From assembly GCA_035926095.1 (NCBI GenBank), contig JAVRQT010000002.1, positions 1,178,001 to 1,242,000 of the forward strand: 64,000 nt of DNA, given 5' to 3'. The notes under the pieces were generated by a model, which worked only from the letters and a program-made list of their open reading frames with translations, had not been told where the DNA came from and did no database searches. The stretch is from Elasticomyces elasticus (Eukaryota; Ascomycota; Dothideomycetes; Mycosphaerellales; Teratosphaeriaceae). Position numbers and translations under genes: made by a program. Below, piece after piece: positions 20,401 to 30,704 of the stretch (position 1 is its first letter; every line of letters starts with the position of its first letter).

Positions 20401-22389
20401 ATGTTGCGACCTGGCTCGCTCCCTGCGAGTCTGCTGGCTTTTGTGCTCTCTTCCCACCTCGCCTCCGCCTTCTACCTACCGGGCATCACTCCGACCAATT
20501 ACAAGATCGGCGACCTAGTGCCGCTCACAGTCAACCACCTCACACCCTCTCAATCCGCGCGAGACGCCCAGATACGCTCCGTCTTCAGCTTCGACTACTA
20601 CCACCATGCATTTCACTTCTGCCAGCCCGAAGGCGGAGCGAAGGACGTATCCGAGTCCCTGGGCAGCATTATCTTTGGAGATCGCATCAAAACATCACCC
20701 TTTCAGCTGCAGATGGGCGTCAATGTGACAGGATGCCAGGCAGTATGCGACGAGGTTGAGTTCGAGCCACGGGACGCGAAGTTTGTCAATAGGAGAATTA
20801 CACAGGGATTTAATATGAACTGGTTGATCGACGGACTGCCGGCTGCGCAGAGGTACTTGGATCCTAACACAAATACCGAGTTCTACCAGCCTGGGTTCGC
20901 GTTGGGGAATATGGTTGATGAGAAACCGCAGCTGAACAATCACTATAACATCGTGATTGATTATCATCAGGTGCGGAAGGATCAATACCGCGTAGTGGGG
21001 ATCTTGGTGGAGCCGGCCTCGCTTGGACAGTCGAAGCGGACGGGAACTGGTGATGACTTTACGGCAACTTGTGGCACGGATGCGCCTATGGTACTTGAGG
21101 AGAAGCTCACGACGCATGTGACCTGGACGTACAGTGTGTACTGGCGGCCCTCTGCGACATCGTTCGCGACGCGGTGGGACAAGTACCTGCATGTATACGA
21201 CCCCAAGATCCACTGGTTCTCGCTTGTGAACAGCGCAGTGATCGTGTTCTTCCTCATCGGCATGGTCAGCACGATCCTTATACGCACGTTGAAGAAGGAT
21301 ATCAAGCGGTACAACCGACTTGATCAGCTAGGGCTCGACGACCTTAGTGGCGGCAACGAAGAGGATGGAGTAGTCGAAGACAGCGGCTGGAAGCTAGTCC
21401 ACGGCGATGTCTTCCGAGCACCAAGGCACTCTCTGGCTCTTGCTGTGCTCGTCGGCAATGGCGCGCAATTGTTCATGATGGCTGGCTGCACCATCGCCTT
21501 TGCCGTCGTCGGCTTTCTCTCGCCAAGCAATCGCGGTAGTCTCGCGACAGTCATGATCCTCCTCTATACCTTCCTCGGCTCCATCGGCGGGTACACCAGC
21601 TCGCGGGTGTATAAGAACTTCAGCGGCACCAAATGGAAGCAACTCTTCGTCCTCACACCCGCTGCTCTTCCCGCCCTTGTCTTCGGCGTCTTCTTCCTCC
21701 TCAACCTCTTCATCTGGGCTCGAGGCTCCTCCGGCGCCGTACCCTTCACGACCATGCTAGTCATACTGGGGATGTGGTTCGTCATTACGGTCCCACTCAG
21801 CATACTCGGCTCCTGGCTCGGCTTCAAGCAAGCCCAAGCACCGCCACCAGTTCGCACGAACCAAATCCCACGCCAGATTCCTCCCTCGACCGGATACCTG
21901 CGTCCTCTTCCGAGTATGCTGCTCGTAGGTATCTTGCCCTTCGGCGCGATCTTCGTCGAGCTCTACTTCATCATGAGCAGTCTCTGGAGCAACCGGATAT
22001 ACTACATGTTCGGCTTCCTGTTCCTATCTTATGGCTTGCTGATCGTTACATCCGCGGCCGTCACGATCCTGATGATATACTTCCTGCTGTGCGCGGAGAA
22101 CTATCACTGGCAGTGGCGGGCATTCGCGAGCAGTGGGGCGAGCGCGGGATATGTGTTCGCGTACAGCCTACTTTACTGGGCGAGGATGCTGAGCTTCAGC
22201 AGCTTCACGGGTGGCTTACTCTATCTTAGCTACTCGGCGCTGTTGAGCTTCTTATGGTTTGTTATGAGTGGTAAGTTTGAGCGATGTCATCGGCGAGAAG
22301 TGATACTAACGAGATGCACAGGTACCATAGGCTTCTTTGCATGCTGGCTGTTCGTGCATCGGATCTATGGATCCCTCAAGATAGACTGA
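20401..22389 (+). CDS. Transmembrane 9 superfamily (EMP70/nonaspanin) protein
   Basis: TM9SF proteins are endosomal/Golgi membrane proteins that help sort transmembrane cargo. The protein has about 645 residues after removal of a 51-nt intron (22271-22321, branch site ACTAAC). It starts with a signal peptide (LPASLLAFVLSSHLASA, then FYLPG). The large lumenal domain has the family patterns FYLPGITPTNYKIGDLVPLTVN and VFSFDYYHHAFHFCQP. Nine membrane segments follow from about residue 275, including IHWFSLVNSAVIVFFLIGMVSTIL and GSIGGYTSSRVYK. The cytosolic tail ends SLKID, fitting the KXD/E signal that TM9SF proteins use for COPI-dependent Golgi retention. The intron is a multiple of three with no stop, so unspliced mRNA would add 17 residues just before the last membrane helix. 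Confidence 0.94.
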   Translation: MLRPGSLPASLLAFVLSSHLASAFYLPGITPTNYKIGDLVPLTVNHLTPSQSARDAQIRSVFSFDYYHHAFHFCQPEGGAKDVSESLGSIIFGDRIKTSPFQLQMGVNVTGCQAVCDEVEFEPRDAKFVNRRITQGFNMNWLIDGLPAAQRYLDPNTNTEFYQPGFALGNMVDEKPQLNNHYNIVIDYHQVRKDQYRVVGILVEPASLGQSKRTGTGDDFTATCGTDAPMVLEEKLTTHVTWTYSVYWRPSATSFATRWDKYLHVYDPKIHWFSLVNSAVIVFFLIGMVSTILIRTLKKDIKRYNRLDQLGLDDLSGGNEEDGVVEDSGWKLVHGDVFRAPRHSLALAVLVGNGAQLFMMAGCTIAFAVVGFLSPSNRGSLATVMILLYTFLGSIGGYTSSRVYKNFSGTKWKQLFVLTPAALPALVFGVFFLLNLFIWARGSSGAVPFTTMLVILGMWFVITVPLSILGSWLGFKQAQAPPPVRTNQIPRQIPPSTGYLRPLPSMLLVGILPFGAIFVELYFIMSSLWSNRIYYMFGFLFLSYGLLIVTSAAVTILMIYFLLCAENYHWQWRAFASSGASAGYVFAYSLLYWARMLSFSSFTGGLLYLSYSALLSFLWFVMSGKFERCHRREVILTRCTGTIGFFACWLFVHRIYGSLKID

Positions 22390-22565
22390 GCCCACCACGA
22401 CCACTTGTATCATTGTACAATACCACTTTGCATTACCTAGCAATCTCGTCACCAGCAGCACAAGCTGTACGCTTGCCACAGTAGCACCGCTTCCCTCTGC
22501 TAGTCAACTTCATGGCGCTCGCACGTCGTCGTGCTCAAGACCATCTGCGAGGAGCCCATTCACCA

Positions 22566-23437
22566 TCATATATTCCGAGCCTTGGCGTAATCAACCTGGC
22601 TTAGGATGACTTCGGAGTACCCGCCCTCCAGTCGCCGCTCTTCTCTTCTGATACACCGTGCTTCATCCGTTTCTCGCTGCGCGTCGACTGCAGCGTCGTA
22701 CAGTCGTCCGAATCTGATGCAGCCGTCCGCGTTCTCTCCAGTTGCCGACATGGCGCGCGCATACAGACCTTCGTAAATCGCGACAGGTGTAGTGTTCGGC
22801 ACTGAAGTGTTGCCAACGATGGGGGGGTTGAGTTGCAACATGCGTCTCCACGACGCTTCTGGCCTCGTTGCAGATTCGTGCAAAACTTTACGAGCAAGCT
22901 GGGTCGGAGGGCCTGAGATAGGCGAGGCATGGTCATCGCCCGGCCACACGAACATGACTGGCTTTTTAGCGAACAGCCTCGCCAGTGGCTCCTTGACGTG
23001 GAGATGCGCCATGCTCCCGGTGTTCAGTACATCTGGCCATTCGGGAAAGCCCGGAGGTACGAACATCTGACCAGGAGGAACGTCCATATAACGGACGAAG
23101 AGACCGTCCCAGACGCAAGAATCCTCAGAGTGCGATGCCGCAGGACATTGTGTGATCCAAACCGCAGGATCGATAACCTCCCCAGTGAAGAGCAGCAGTT
23201 CCTGAAGGGATGGCGATTCCGTGACGACTGCTTGCCACCTATGTGACACTCGCTGCGCAAGGAGCACGTCTCTCGCCGGCACATAGATGAGGATATGTTC
23301 AAGCAGCTCGGTCGTCGCAAACACTCGTGTGCTTGCCAACTTCATATCCCAGTTAGCAACACATCACCGAGTATTTTCAACACGAAGCTCACCTCTACTT
23401 GCTCCTCGCTCACAGTCGCTTCGGCTGCCATTTTCAT
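22566..23437 (-). CDS. F-box protein, intact member of a tandem pair
   Basis: Two exons (23393-23437 and 22566-23339, intron 23340-23392) encode about 272 residues. The exon 1 peptide MKMAAEATVSEEQVE matches the layout of the paralogue at 24476. The F-box is RVFATTELLEHILIYVPARDVLLAQRVSHRWQAVVTESPSLQ near the N-terminus and would recruit a target to an SCF ubiquitin ligase through Skp1. The remainder includes RPEASWRRMLQLNPP, a motif common in Dothideomycete F-box proteins whose targets are unknown. A start at 23345 without the first exon is possible, but the paralogue comparison supports splicing. Confidence 0.78.
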
Positions 23438-23731
23438 GGACTCTTATGCTCGAGCAGAGCAGCTCGATACTCGCTGCAGATCTGGATGTTGTGGTGATGT
23501 CGGCTGCTGATTGCCAATTGGAAGTCTGCAGGTGAAAGGTAGGATGCTGGACTAGCGCAAAGATCGTGTTGAGTGCATGGACCACGAAGACAAACGCAGA
23601 AGGTGACGAACTTGGAAAGCACGTGCATGAACTGACACATCCAATGGTGTCAATCTTACTTACCAAGATCAAGATCAAACTCGCCACCAACTCGAAACAA
23701 CGCCATGCCGACCACGCCACCTCCTTAACGC

Positions 23732-24476
23732 TCACCATTGACTGATCTCCTCATAGCTGATACGTCGCGCCTCGACCGAAGCATCCCAAAGCCTGCCGAG
23801 TTTGATGTATCCGTCTCGCTCTGAAACTTTAGCTGCCGACAAGACTGCACTATGCACCAATGCCCGTCAAGCCCGTGATGACGACGTTCCCTGCGACGCG
23901 AGGACTACGAAGTAGCATGCGTCTCCATGACGCCTCTGGTCTTCTCGCGATCTCGTTCAACTCGTAGCTGCCAAAGTGAAGGTCTATATTGTTCTGCTGA
24001 ACAGTGAGCTCGCCATCGTTGACCACCTTTGCCAGCAGCTTGACCAGGTGAAAGCACACGGCCTGCCTCTCAATGTGCTCCATGATAACCCAACGTGGCT
24101 GTTGGTTGTTGGCCTTGCAAAGGACATCGTCATCGTCCTGGAACCAAGGTATTCCCGAGGATGGAGGGAGGAGATTTTGCACTGCCCATTGTAACGGGTC
24201 GATGGCCTCGTCAGCGGTGAAGTGCAACTGTCTCTGTAGGTGCAGGGACGACTTGATAACTGCTTGCCACCGTTGTGACACTCGCTGAGCTAGCAGTACA
24301 TCCCTTGCTGGCGTATTAAGTAGGATGTGCTCGAGTAATTCGGTGGTGCCGAAGACTCGCGCACCTGGCGATATTTGAGACTATATCATGATTAGCCACT
24401 GACCGCTAGCCAGCTTCAATGCTTCACTCACAACCGTTGCCTCGTTCACTTGGGGTTTTGCTTCATCTGCGATCAT
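23732..24476 (-). pseudogene. F-box protein paralogue with a frameshift near its 3' end
   Basis: Exon 1 (24432-24476) and exon 2 (from 24380 down, intron 24381-24431) give an F-box ARVFGTTELLEHILLNTPARDVLLAQRVSQRWQAVI clearly related to the upstream copy. It continues to RRPEASWRRMLLRSPRVAGNVV. The frame then stops at 23850. In the next frame, VHSAVLSAAKVSERDGYIKLGRLWDASVEARRISYEE resumes the homology with the intact copy (GCIRFGRLYDAAVDAQRE). This means a single-base shift near 23853-23875. The last part of the paralogue (YSEVILSQVDYAKARNI) is not found. The truncated protein would still carry the whole F-box, so it may remain partly functional. Confidence 0.65.
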
Positions 24477-24983
24477 CGTGAACTGCTGTGCTGTAGCAAG
24501 GGCAGCTCGGTGTTCCAATGTTGTGGTGATGTTGGGTTGTGGTATCGAGAAGTCGATGGTGATGTTGTCTACCTTTGCTGCCGAATTTGAAAATCAGGAT
24601 AAGTGTAGGTCATTTGTGAACCCAAGAGAAAAGATCGTTTTGAAAGCACGGCCCCCAACGACAAACGGGTTAGTGAAATGATGAATATGGAAAGCACATC
24701 GGTATCTTTGAATGCCCATCCCAGCGACGTTCGAAAGCAAAACAATCGAATCGTTAACATAAGCAAACCTTCGCACTATCGATGCTCCGGTCTCTATCGC
24801 TCGACTCCGTCGTCCAGGCATTACACATCTCGAGCTGGTCTGTTGCTGCCAACCCAAGCCTCTTCTTTCTCATACCAGGCCGTCATTCAGATGAGCTCCC
24901 GCACTCTCCTGTGACTCACAAGGCTCAAGCTCGGCGACTTCGTCCAGCGTATATAGACATGTTTGGTGACTGAGTCATTCTCG

Positions 24984-25123
24984 GGGCGAGTGGTCTCAAG
25001 TGGATACGAATACTATGCACCGTGACGGTAAGCATCGGTTGCCCAGTAATGGGCTCGATCCTGGGAAGTATTAGCCTTCCTGGGTTCCGGCACTGTGATA
25101 CTGGTTCAAGTCCGTCTCGTCCA
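24984..25123 (+). ncRNA. tRNA-like Pol III element B (degenerate)
   Basis: This 140-nt relative of the elements at 16950 and 25396 has 5' GGGCGAG and 3' CTCGTCC that pair over 7 bp. It keeps the A-box-like TGGTCTCAAGTGG and the shared TGATACTGGTTC leading into the B-box. The T-stem has lost one G on its 3' side and the D-stem is weak. A possible T4 terminator is 13 bases downstream. The insert folds into small hairpins such as CCCAGTAATGGG and ACCGTGACGGT. It is probably a decayed or diverged copy. Confidence 0.4.
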
Positions 25124-25395
25124 AGGACTCGATTCTTTTGGCACGCCCCTGCAACCCGTTGAGCGAGACGAACGAGTGCTCCACCACCAATCTTGACCTT
25201 CGAAGGACACCCACGGACGCGGAAAGATCCCTGATCACGCTCGAGGTCCGTCCTGAATCAGCATCACTGACCGGAAGGCGGTTTGCCAGCTTGCACATCT
25301 TAGTGACGTATTCCAGTGCATCACTCACCCGGAGATCCGACAGTGCCGAGAGGTGTAAAAAGTCAAAGCTGTGGTAAAACGCAAAAAAGGAATTG

Positions 25396-25539
25396 TGGAA
25401 GAGACCGGATTCGAACCAGTATCACCGAGATTCCCGCACGGGGTTTAGAGAGGCAAAGCCAAGTCCAACCGCTGGCGAACGGCCGTAGCCCGACTGTTAC
25501 GTTGCCTCCCAGTATCTTAACCATTGAGACCACTCCCCC
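25396..25539 (-). ncRNA. tRNA-like Pol III element C
   Basis: This 144-nt element has a 5' strand GGGGGAG pairing with a 3' strand CTCTTCC (two G:T pairs). It has a D-arm GTCT-CAATGGTTA-AGAT with the GG dinucleotide, an A-box TGGTCTCAATGG, a stem CTGGG/CTCGG and a T-arm ACTGG-TTCGAAT-CCGGT holding a consensus B-box. A T6 run lies just downstream at 25383-25388 on the transcribed strand. Between the CTGGG and CTCGG strands lies a long structured insert with GAGGCAA pairing TTGCCTC. As a tRNA it would need a very long intron and would still lack T33. It is the best-preserved member of the family. Confidence 0.55.
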
Positions 25540-25681
25540 TTGGTGTTTTGATGTCAGACGACTTTTCGTAACGACTCATATACGAGCAGGCGGGTAGCCG
25601 TGGATGAGCCGGACCAGGGGAATCGCAGAACGCGAGATAGATGTTAGGACAACTATAGCAGGTCTGTGATAAGTAAACAGG

Positions 25682-25744
25682 GGACGAGACTGGCAATCGT
25701 CTTGTCTCCCAGATCTCGTTAGTGTTCTGGTCCGGTCTCGTCCA
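25682..25744 (+). repeat. Short element E with tRNA-like ends (probable deletion remnant)
   Basis: The 63-nt stretch is bounded by a perfect 9-bp inverted repeat, GGACGAGAC and GTCTCGTCC, followed by A. This matches the terminal stem and T-arm tail of the nearby tRNA-like elements. A fragment CTGGTCCGGTCTCGTCCA resembles their 3' ends with the B-box loop deleted. A T4 run follows at 25752-25755. It is most easily read as a copy with an internal deletion. Confidence 0.35.
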
Positions 25745-25994
25745 ATATTTCTTTTATCCTTTTGCGTCAACGTACTCTTCTTCTTCATCAACCGAGGAGA
25801 TTGACAAAGAGTTGGATGAGTGTGGATCCTTGCTTGAACCGTCAGTAGACTTATATACAGTTACACTTCCCTTATCCATGCTTCAACCGTGTTCTCGACA
25901 GATGGTAGAGTTATGGTTCTCAATTCTCCAAGCCACTCTGTCTGCTTTCGTTCTCACTGTCTGTGACTCGGTATTCTCCTCTCGTTTCACACGT

Positions 25995-26398
25995 TTACTT
26001 CTGCCCCGAAAGCTTCTCCGCCTCCTCCCGGTCCTTGGCCAGCGCTGCCTCCTGATCTGTATCACACAAGAACACGTCAGCAATCATCCTCACACATCCA
26101 CAACCACCGTTGTCCGCCTCATCCCTTCATCCCTCTACCCCCTCCTCTCCTGTGGGCCTTAAAACATACCAGCAATCTTCCGCTTCAACTGCGCAAGCTT
26201 GTCCAACTCCTGCCGCCTCACGTAATCGTTCTCGGAAGCCTGCTCGCGCTTCTGGAAAGCATCGCCCTGCGCTGATCCGCCCGATCGAGTGGCGCCTGTG
26301 TCTCCTTCGGCCATCATGCGGGTGGCTACTGAGAAGGAGCGGGTGGAGGTGAAGGTGGTGGTGCGGGGCAGCGCGCGGGTGAGAATGCGGAGGGACAT
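25995..26398 (-). CDS. INH1: Mitochondrial ATP synthase inhibitor IF1
   Basis: This small protein (96 residues) blocks ATP hydrolysis by F1-ATPase when the matrix becomes acidic. Two exons (26170-26398 and 25995-26056) are joined across a 113-nt intron. Residues 1 to about 27 (MSLRILTRALPRTTTFTSTRSFSVATR) form an Arg/Ser/Thr-rich mitochondrial presequence. The inhibitory helix is GDAFQKREQASENDYVRRQELDKLAQLKRKIA, which matches the IF1 signature. The spliced tail DQEAALAKDREEAEKLSGQK gives the C-terminal coiled-coil part. The start at 26398 is the ATG immediately before the presequence. An upstream extension of the frame has no targeting logic. Confidence 0.92.
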
Positions 26399-27001
26399 GG
26401 TCGTGTGTTGTGTTGGGTCGTTTGAGGTGTTGTGGTTGTGCGGGTGGCTATGTTGATGTTTGGATTGGTGTTTGGTGAGGTGTTGGAAGCTGCTGTGAAG
26501 CTTGGACCATGCCGCGGCGTTCCTTCCGCTTTGGTCTGTGTGACGTAGCTTCGTTGGAGAAGTGAATGAAGTTGAATACAAGCCTGGAGACTGCACTCTG
26601 GTACCATCACCTTCTGCTATAGAATGCCTCCATGATGTATCAAATCATCAAGACGTTGCGACTGCGCTGGCAGACAGTACAGCCCAAATCGCGTCTCTCG
26701 AGTACACCTCAAGCATAGAGGGGTGATGGTGGGGTCAATGGTTTCAGTTTCGGTGGTTGAGACTTTGACTCGACCCAAACAAACACGAAGCCGACGAGAT
26801 CCGCTGTGACGCAAGACCATACACATTTCACTCTTGAGGCTCAACTCTCGCGCTTCCTCCTTTCTGCCATTGAGCTCCTGCCTTTGGTAATCGTGCCAAA
26901 ACACTGACTCAGCAGCGCGCGACTCCCTCTTGAAACCATACACCAGCTCGACCACACATTCCCTCCGCCGCCATCCCTACCCCCTCCCTCAACCACCCAC
27001 C
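26399..27001. other. Divergent intergenic region IF1/hexokinase
   Basis: About 600 bases hold the two promoters. The last 70 bases before the hexokinase ATG are CA/CT-rich, as in strong fungal promoters. No other feature is seen. Confidence 0.5.
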
Positions 27002-28786
27002 ATGGCAACTCGACACACCCAACCCCGCCGCCAGCCCAGCCGCAAAGGCTCCATGGCCGACATCCCCAAAGACCTCCTCCAAGAAATCAAACGCCTGGAA
27101 GACCTCTTCACAGTCGACACCGCAAAACTAAAGGCCATCACATCCCATTTCCAAGACGAGCTCGCCAAGGGTCTCTCAAAAGAAGGCGGCTCCATCCCCA
27201 TGAACCCAACATGGTGCATGGGCTTCCCCACCGGCCACGAAACAGGCACCTTCCTCGCCCTAGACATGGGCGGCACCAACCTTCGCGTCTGCGAGATCAA
27301 CCTGCCAGAAGAGAAGGGCGAGTTCGATATCATCCAGTCCAAATACCGGATGCCCGAGGAGTTGAAGACAGGCACAGCAGATGAACTCTGGGGCTATATC
27401 GCGGACTGTCTGCAGCAATTCATCGAGTACCACCACGAGGGAGAGAAATTGGATAAACTGCCCCTGGGCTTTACTTTCTCCTACCCGGCGACACAGGATT
27501 ACATCGATCATGGTGTGCTGCAGCGATGGACGAAAGGGTTTGATATTGATGGTGTGGAGGGTAAAGACGTCGTGCCGCCTTTTGAGGCCGCGTTGGAGGA
27601 GAGGGGTGTACCGATTAAACTCACGGCTCTCATAAACGATACCACCGGGACGCTGATAGCTAGTGCCTACACCGACTCGGAGATGCGTATTGGCTGTATC
27701 TTTGGCACGGGGTGTAATGCGGCGTACATGGAGCATTGTGGTGCGTTACCCAGCATCCTTTTGGGTGGCGACGGATTCGTGTCTTGGAGTTAGTGCGGTG
27801 AAGTGCTGACTTTGTTTCAGGCGACATCCCCAAACTCGAACATATGAAGCTCGATCCCAACCAGGAGATAGCGATTAACTGCGAATGGGGCGCTTTCGAC
27901 AACGAGCACAAAATTCTTCCGAGAACTCAATACGATATAATTATTGACAAAGACAGCCCAAGACCCGGTCAACAGTCTTTCGAAAAGATGGTCGCGGGTC
28001 TTTATCTCGGCGAGCTTTTCAGACTGGTGTTGTTGGATCTGCATGAAGTCGCGCACGTCAAGATTTTTGAGGGCCAGGATGTCAGCAGTCTGAAGAAGCC
28101 TTATTCGTTGGATGCGAGTTTCTTGAGCGATATCGAGAACGATCCTTTTGAGAACCTGTCCGAGACGCACGATAGGTTTGAGAAGGCGTTGGGGATCAAA
28201 TGCACGAAGCCTGAGCTTGAGCTGATTAGGAGGTTGGCGGAGTTGATTGGGACGAGGAGTGCCAGGCTTAGTATGTATCACTCCATTGCTGGTCGAGATG
28301 ACTTTGCGCCTTACTTTCGGAATCTCAACAGAGATGGACCGAGTGCTGACTTTGGATTTGTAGGTGCGTGTGGCGTTGCTGCTATTTGTCTCAAGAAGAA
28401 CTACAAGACTTGCCACGTCGGCGCTGATGGATCGGTGTTTAACAAGTACCCGCACTTCAAGGCTCGGGGTGCGCAGGCGCTGAAGGAGATTCTGGATTGG
28501 GATAAGGGACGTGATGGCAAGGCTCTTGGGAAGGGCCACGATCCCGTCGAGATTCTGCCTGCGGAGGATGGGTCCGGTGTGGGTGCTGCTTTGATCGCGG
28601 CGTTGACGCTGAAGAGAGTGCAGGAGGGTAAGGTTATGGGGATTAGGGATCCCGAGGGGATGTTGAAGGGAACCAAGGTGAGACTTTGCATACTGTTCCG
28701 AGGACTGTAGATTTGTTGTGCTGACTTTCTTGATACAGGCGGCAGATCCCAAGAGCAAGGAGGTGGCGCCTGAGTCGAAGAAGTGA
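27002..28786 (+). CDS. Hexokinase
   Basis: This enzyme phosphorylates glucose and other hexoses with ATP at the entry to glycolysis and, in fungi, may also signal glucose repression. Four exons (introns 27741-27820, 28271-28363 and 28678-28738) encode 516 residues. Signatures are the phosphate-1 loop LALDMGGTNLRVCEI, the sugar-binding segment LGFTFSYPATQ, the catalytic-aspartate motif ALINDTTGTLIASAY, IGCIFGTGCNAAYME and INCEWGAFDNE. The phosphate-2/adenosine region VGADGSVFNKYPHF and EDGSGVGAALIAAL follow. The middle intron is 93 nt with no stop and in frame. Removing it restores the family junction ARLSACGVAAI, so it must normally be spliced. A basic N-terminal extension (RHTQPRRQPSRKGS) precedes the usual start. 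Length and motifs fit an active hexokinase rather than a regulatory, catalytically dead relative. Confidence 0.95.
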
Positions 28787-28968
28787 AGGCGAACGACATG
28801 CAACGCTGAACGACGAGCTTTTCCGCGCTGGATTTCAGAGCTGAACCTAATGACACGCAAACGCAGAGTCTTGGACGGCTGCGACGGCGAGCCTGATGGA
28901 GAAACTCCTGGTAACAGTAGAGATACCCTACGTACATTCAAAATAACCCTGTGAAACGAATACGAAAC

Positions 28969-30624
28969 CTATTCTCCTCGACCCTCAAAAACCTGTTCGT
29001 TTAGTTGGCCTCTTCGTTGCATCCTCTCTCGCATGCGCTGCATTGCTTGGGCTGGGATGGAGGCCGTGTCGAGCATGATGGTCACATCTCTGCTTGTTCT
29101 GCTTACGTCGCCTAGTTCCGAGTCCGTGACACCTATCCTGCTCGTTCTGCTCACGTTGGTACTGGAATTTGGGTTGACGAGCTCTTTGCTTGGGGTACTC
29201 GTTCTGCCCACTTTCTGCCTCGACTCGGGTTTTGCAGGGTCGAGATCAGCTTTGGCGACCTTTCTGCTCTTCTTGCTCGCTTTCATTGTGTCGCTTATTG
29301 GCTCCAAGTCTGCGACGCTGGAGTCAGCAACTCTGCCGCTCAACCACGGTAGAGAAGACAGGGCGCTGATGTTCCCGTTACGGCTGTAGATACTGCTCTG
29401 GTCATCCTTCGTTGCTGACAATCGAGTAGACTTACCTGACTGCTCTTTGACAATCTGCGGCAGGTAATCAAACCAAATCTCCGCCACCTGCTTCTCAAAA
29501 TCATAATCCGGACGGGAGTTGCGTGATGTATTCCGCAGCACCATGAACCTTTTCAGTCTCGGCGCATAGGAAGTGACGTTGTCGAAAGTCCGCTGAGGGT
29601 GCATGATATTGCCTAGCCAGAGCTCCTCCAGAGCCTGCCAGCGCAGTGGTTCCCGCTCTCCATATGCTAGGCCTTCTTCGAGATGCAGCGTCATTGGTGA
29701 GGGTCCCTCAACATCTAGCCAGACGAAGCGGAGGGTGCGGAGGGTGGGCGTGAAGGACCGGAGGTGGTCGTAGAGGATCTTCTTGAACATGAGCGTTTGC
29801 GCAGAAGTGATAGGAGATACGGGTATGAAGGGGTTGACGAGGTGGATAGAAAGGATTTGCAGGTTCTGCCAGAAGGGTCTGGTGGTTGGTAGTGGAGGCA
29901 GTGAAGGGGTGGCGCTGAAGGATCCTAGACCAGACCAGCGGAGGTGGATTATGCCGTTGATTTGAATGGGGTTGAAGAGGATCTCGTGGAGATTGGGTAG
30001 AGTTATCTGCTCCAGAACTTGGCGGATGGTTATCAGAGTGTCTTCTACTTCTGTCCGACCTGGCCACTGCGGATCGCCCTTGACACGAATAGTCAGGCGG
30101 CGAAGGTCAGGGCATTGAGCAAATATCGAAGTCCACTGTCTGCTTGCTAGTTGGTGCGCGGTCTGCTCGGTCTCCAGCAGCTGGGCAAAGGGTCGAGATA
30201 GGCGTGCCGTCAACCGATTCGAAGCTCGAGTATCGAGTGCTGAGGCTTTCGCGTGCCACCACACAGATCTTGAGCCCTCTCTTGTCTTCTTCGCTTCCTC
30301 ATTCCAGGACGAGTGGGTGGACATCCGCTCATCAACAGTGATCGTAAGGTTTTGGCAGAAGCCGGCCACGTTTCCAAATTCCCAATTTGGCACATCTTCG
30401 TCCAGCGGCGTGCGTACGTAGAGATTTTTGAAAATCCGACCTGATTGCGAGTCGACCATATCCCTCGTGATGGGTGATGCCGCTCGCAAGCAGCTAAGTG
30501 TACGCTCATCCAGCCAAGACAGCAGCTCACTGCGTACACTTTTCTCGTTCTTGCTGGACTTGAGGAGAGCATACTCGAGTTGCGAGCGCGAGCGTCGTTT
30601 CACTCTTTTGGTGGCGCTGAACAT
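28969..30624 (-). CDS. F-box/LRR-like hypothetical protein
   Basis: This single-exon gene encodes 551 residues. An F-box-like segment (ELLSWLDERTLSCLRAASPITRDMV) is near the N-terminus. It is followed by leucine-rich segments resembling degenerate LRRs (CPDLRRLTIRVKG, LPNLHEILFNP, WQNLQILSIHLVNPF, LRTLRFVWLDVEG, ALEELWLGNI, PRLKRFMVLRNTS). That layout suggests a substrate adaptor, though the F-box is weak. The C-terminal 150 residues are Ser/Thr/Lys-rich and probably disordered, ending with a short Arg/Gln-rich stretch (MQRMRERMQRRGQ). I see no frame break. Function and target are unknown. Confidence 0.7.
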   Translation of the reverse strand: MFSATKRVKRRSRSQLEYALLKSSKNEKSVRSELLSWLDERTLSCLRAASPITRDMVDSQSGRIFKNLYVRTPLDEDVPNWEFGNVAGFCQNLTITVDERMSTHSSWNEEAKKTREGSRSVWWHAKASALDTRASNRLTARLSRPFAQLLETEQTAHQLASRQWTSIFAQCPDLRRLTIRVKGDPQWPGRTEVEDTLITIRQVLEQITLPNLHEILFNPIQINGIIHLRWSGLGSFSATPSLPPLPTTRPFWQNLQILSIHLVNPFIPVSPITSAQTLMFKKILYDHLRSFTPTLRTLRFVWLDVEGPSPMTLHLEEGLAYGEREPLRWQALEELWLGNIMHPQRTFDNVTSYAPRLKRFMVLRNTSRNSRPDYDFEKQVAEIWFDYLPQIVKEQSGKSTRLSATKDDQSSIYSRNGNISALSSLPWLSGRVADSSVADLEPISDTMKASKKSRKVAKADLDPAKPESRQKVGRTSTPSKELVNPNSSTNVSRTSRIGVTDSELGDVSRTSRDVTIMLDTASIPAQAMQRMRERMQRRGQLNEQVFEGRGE

Positions 30625-30704
30625 GATGAGATTGAGGGAGCGCCAACAATGAGTTGGAGGACACCATGTTCAGTACCCCTCTGCTTCGGTCCCAGTGACT
30701 ACTG

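Larger units (their letters stand above)
24477..25994. other. Gene-free region containing a cluster of tRNA-like elements
   Basis: About 1.5 kb holds no convincing protein gene. It contains tRNA-like elements at 24984-25123, 25396-25539 and 25682-25744, described separately. The remainder has no recognised feature. Confidence 0.5.
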
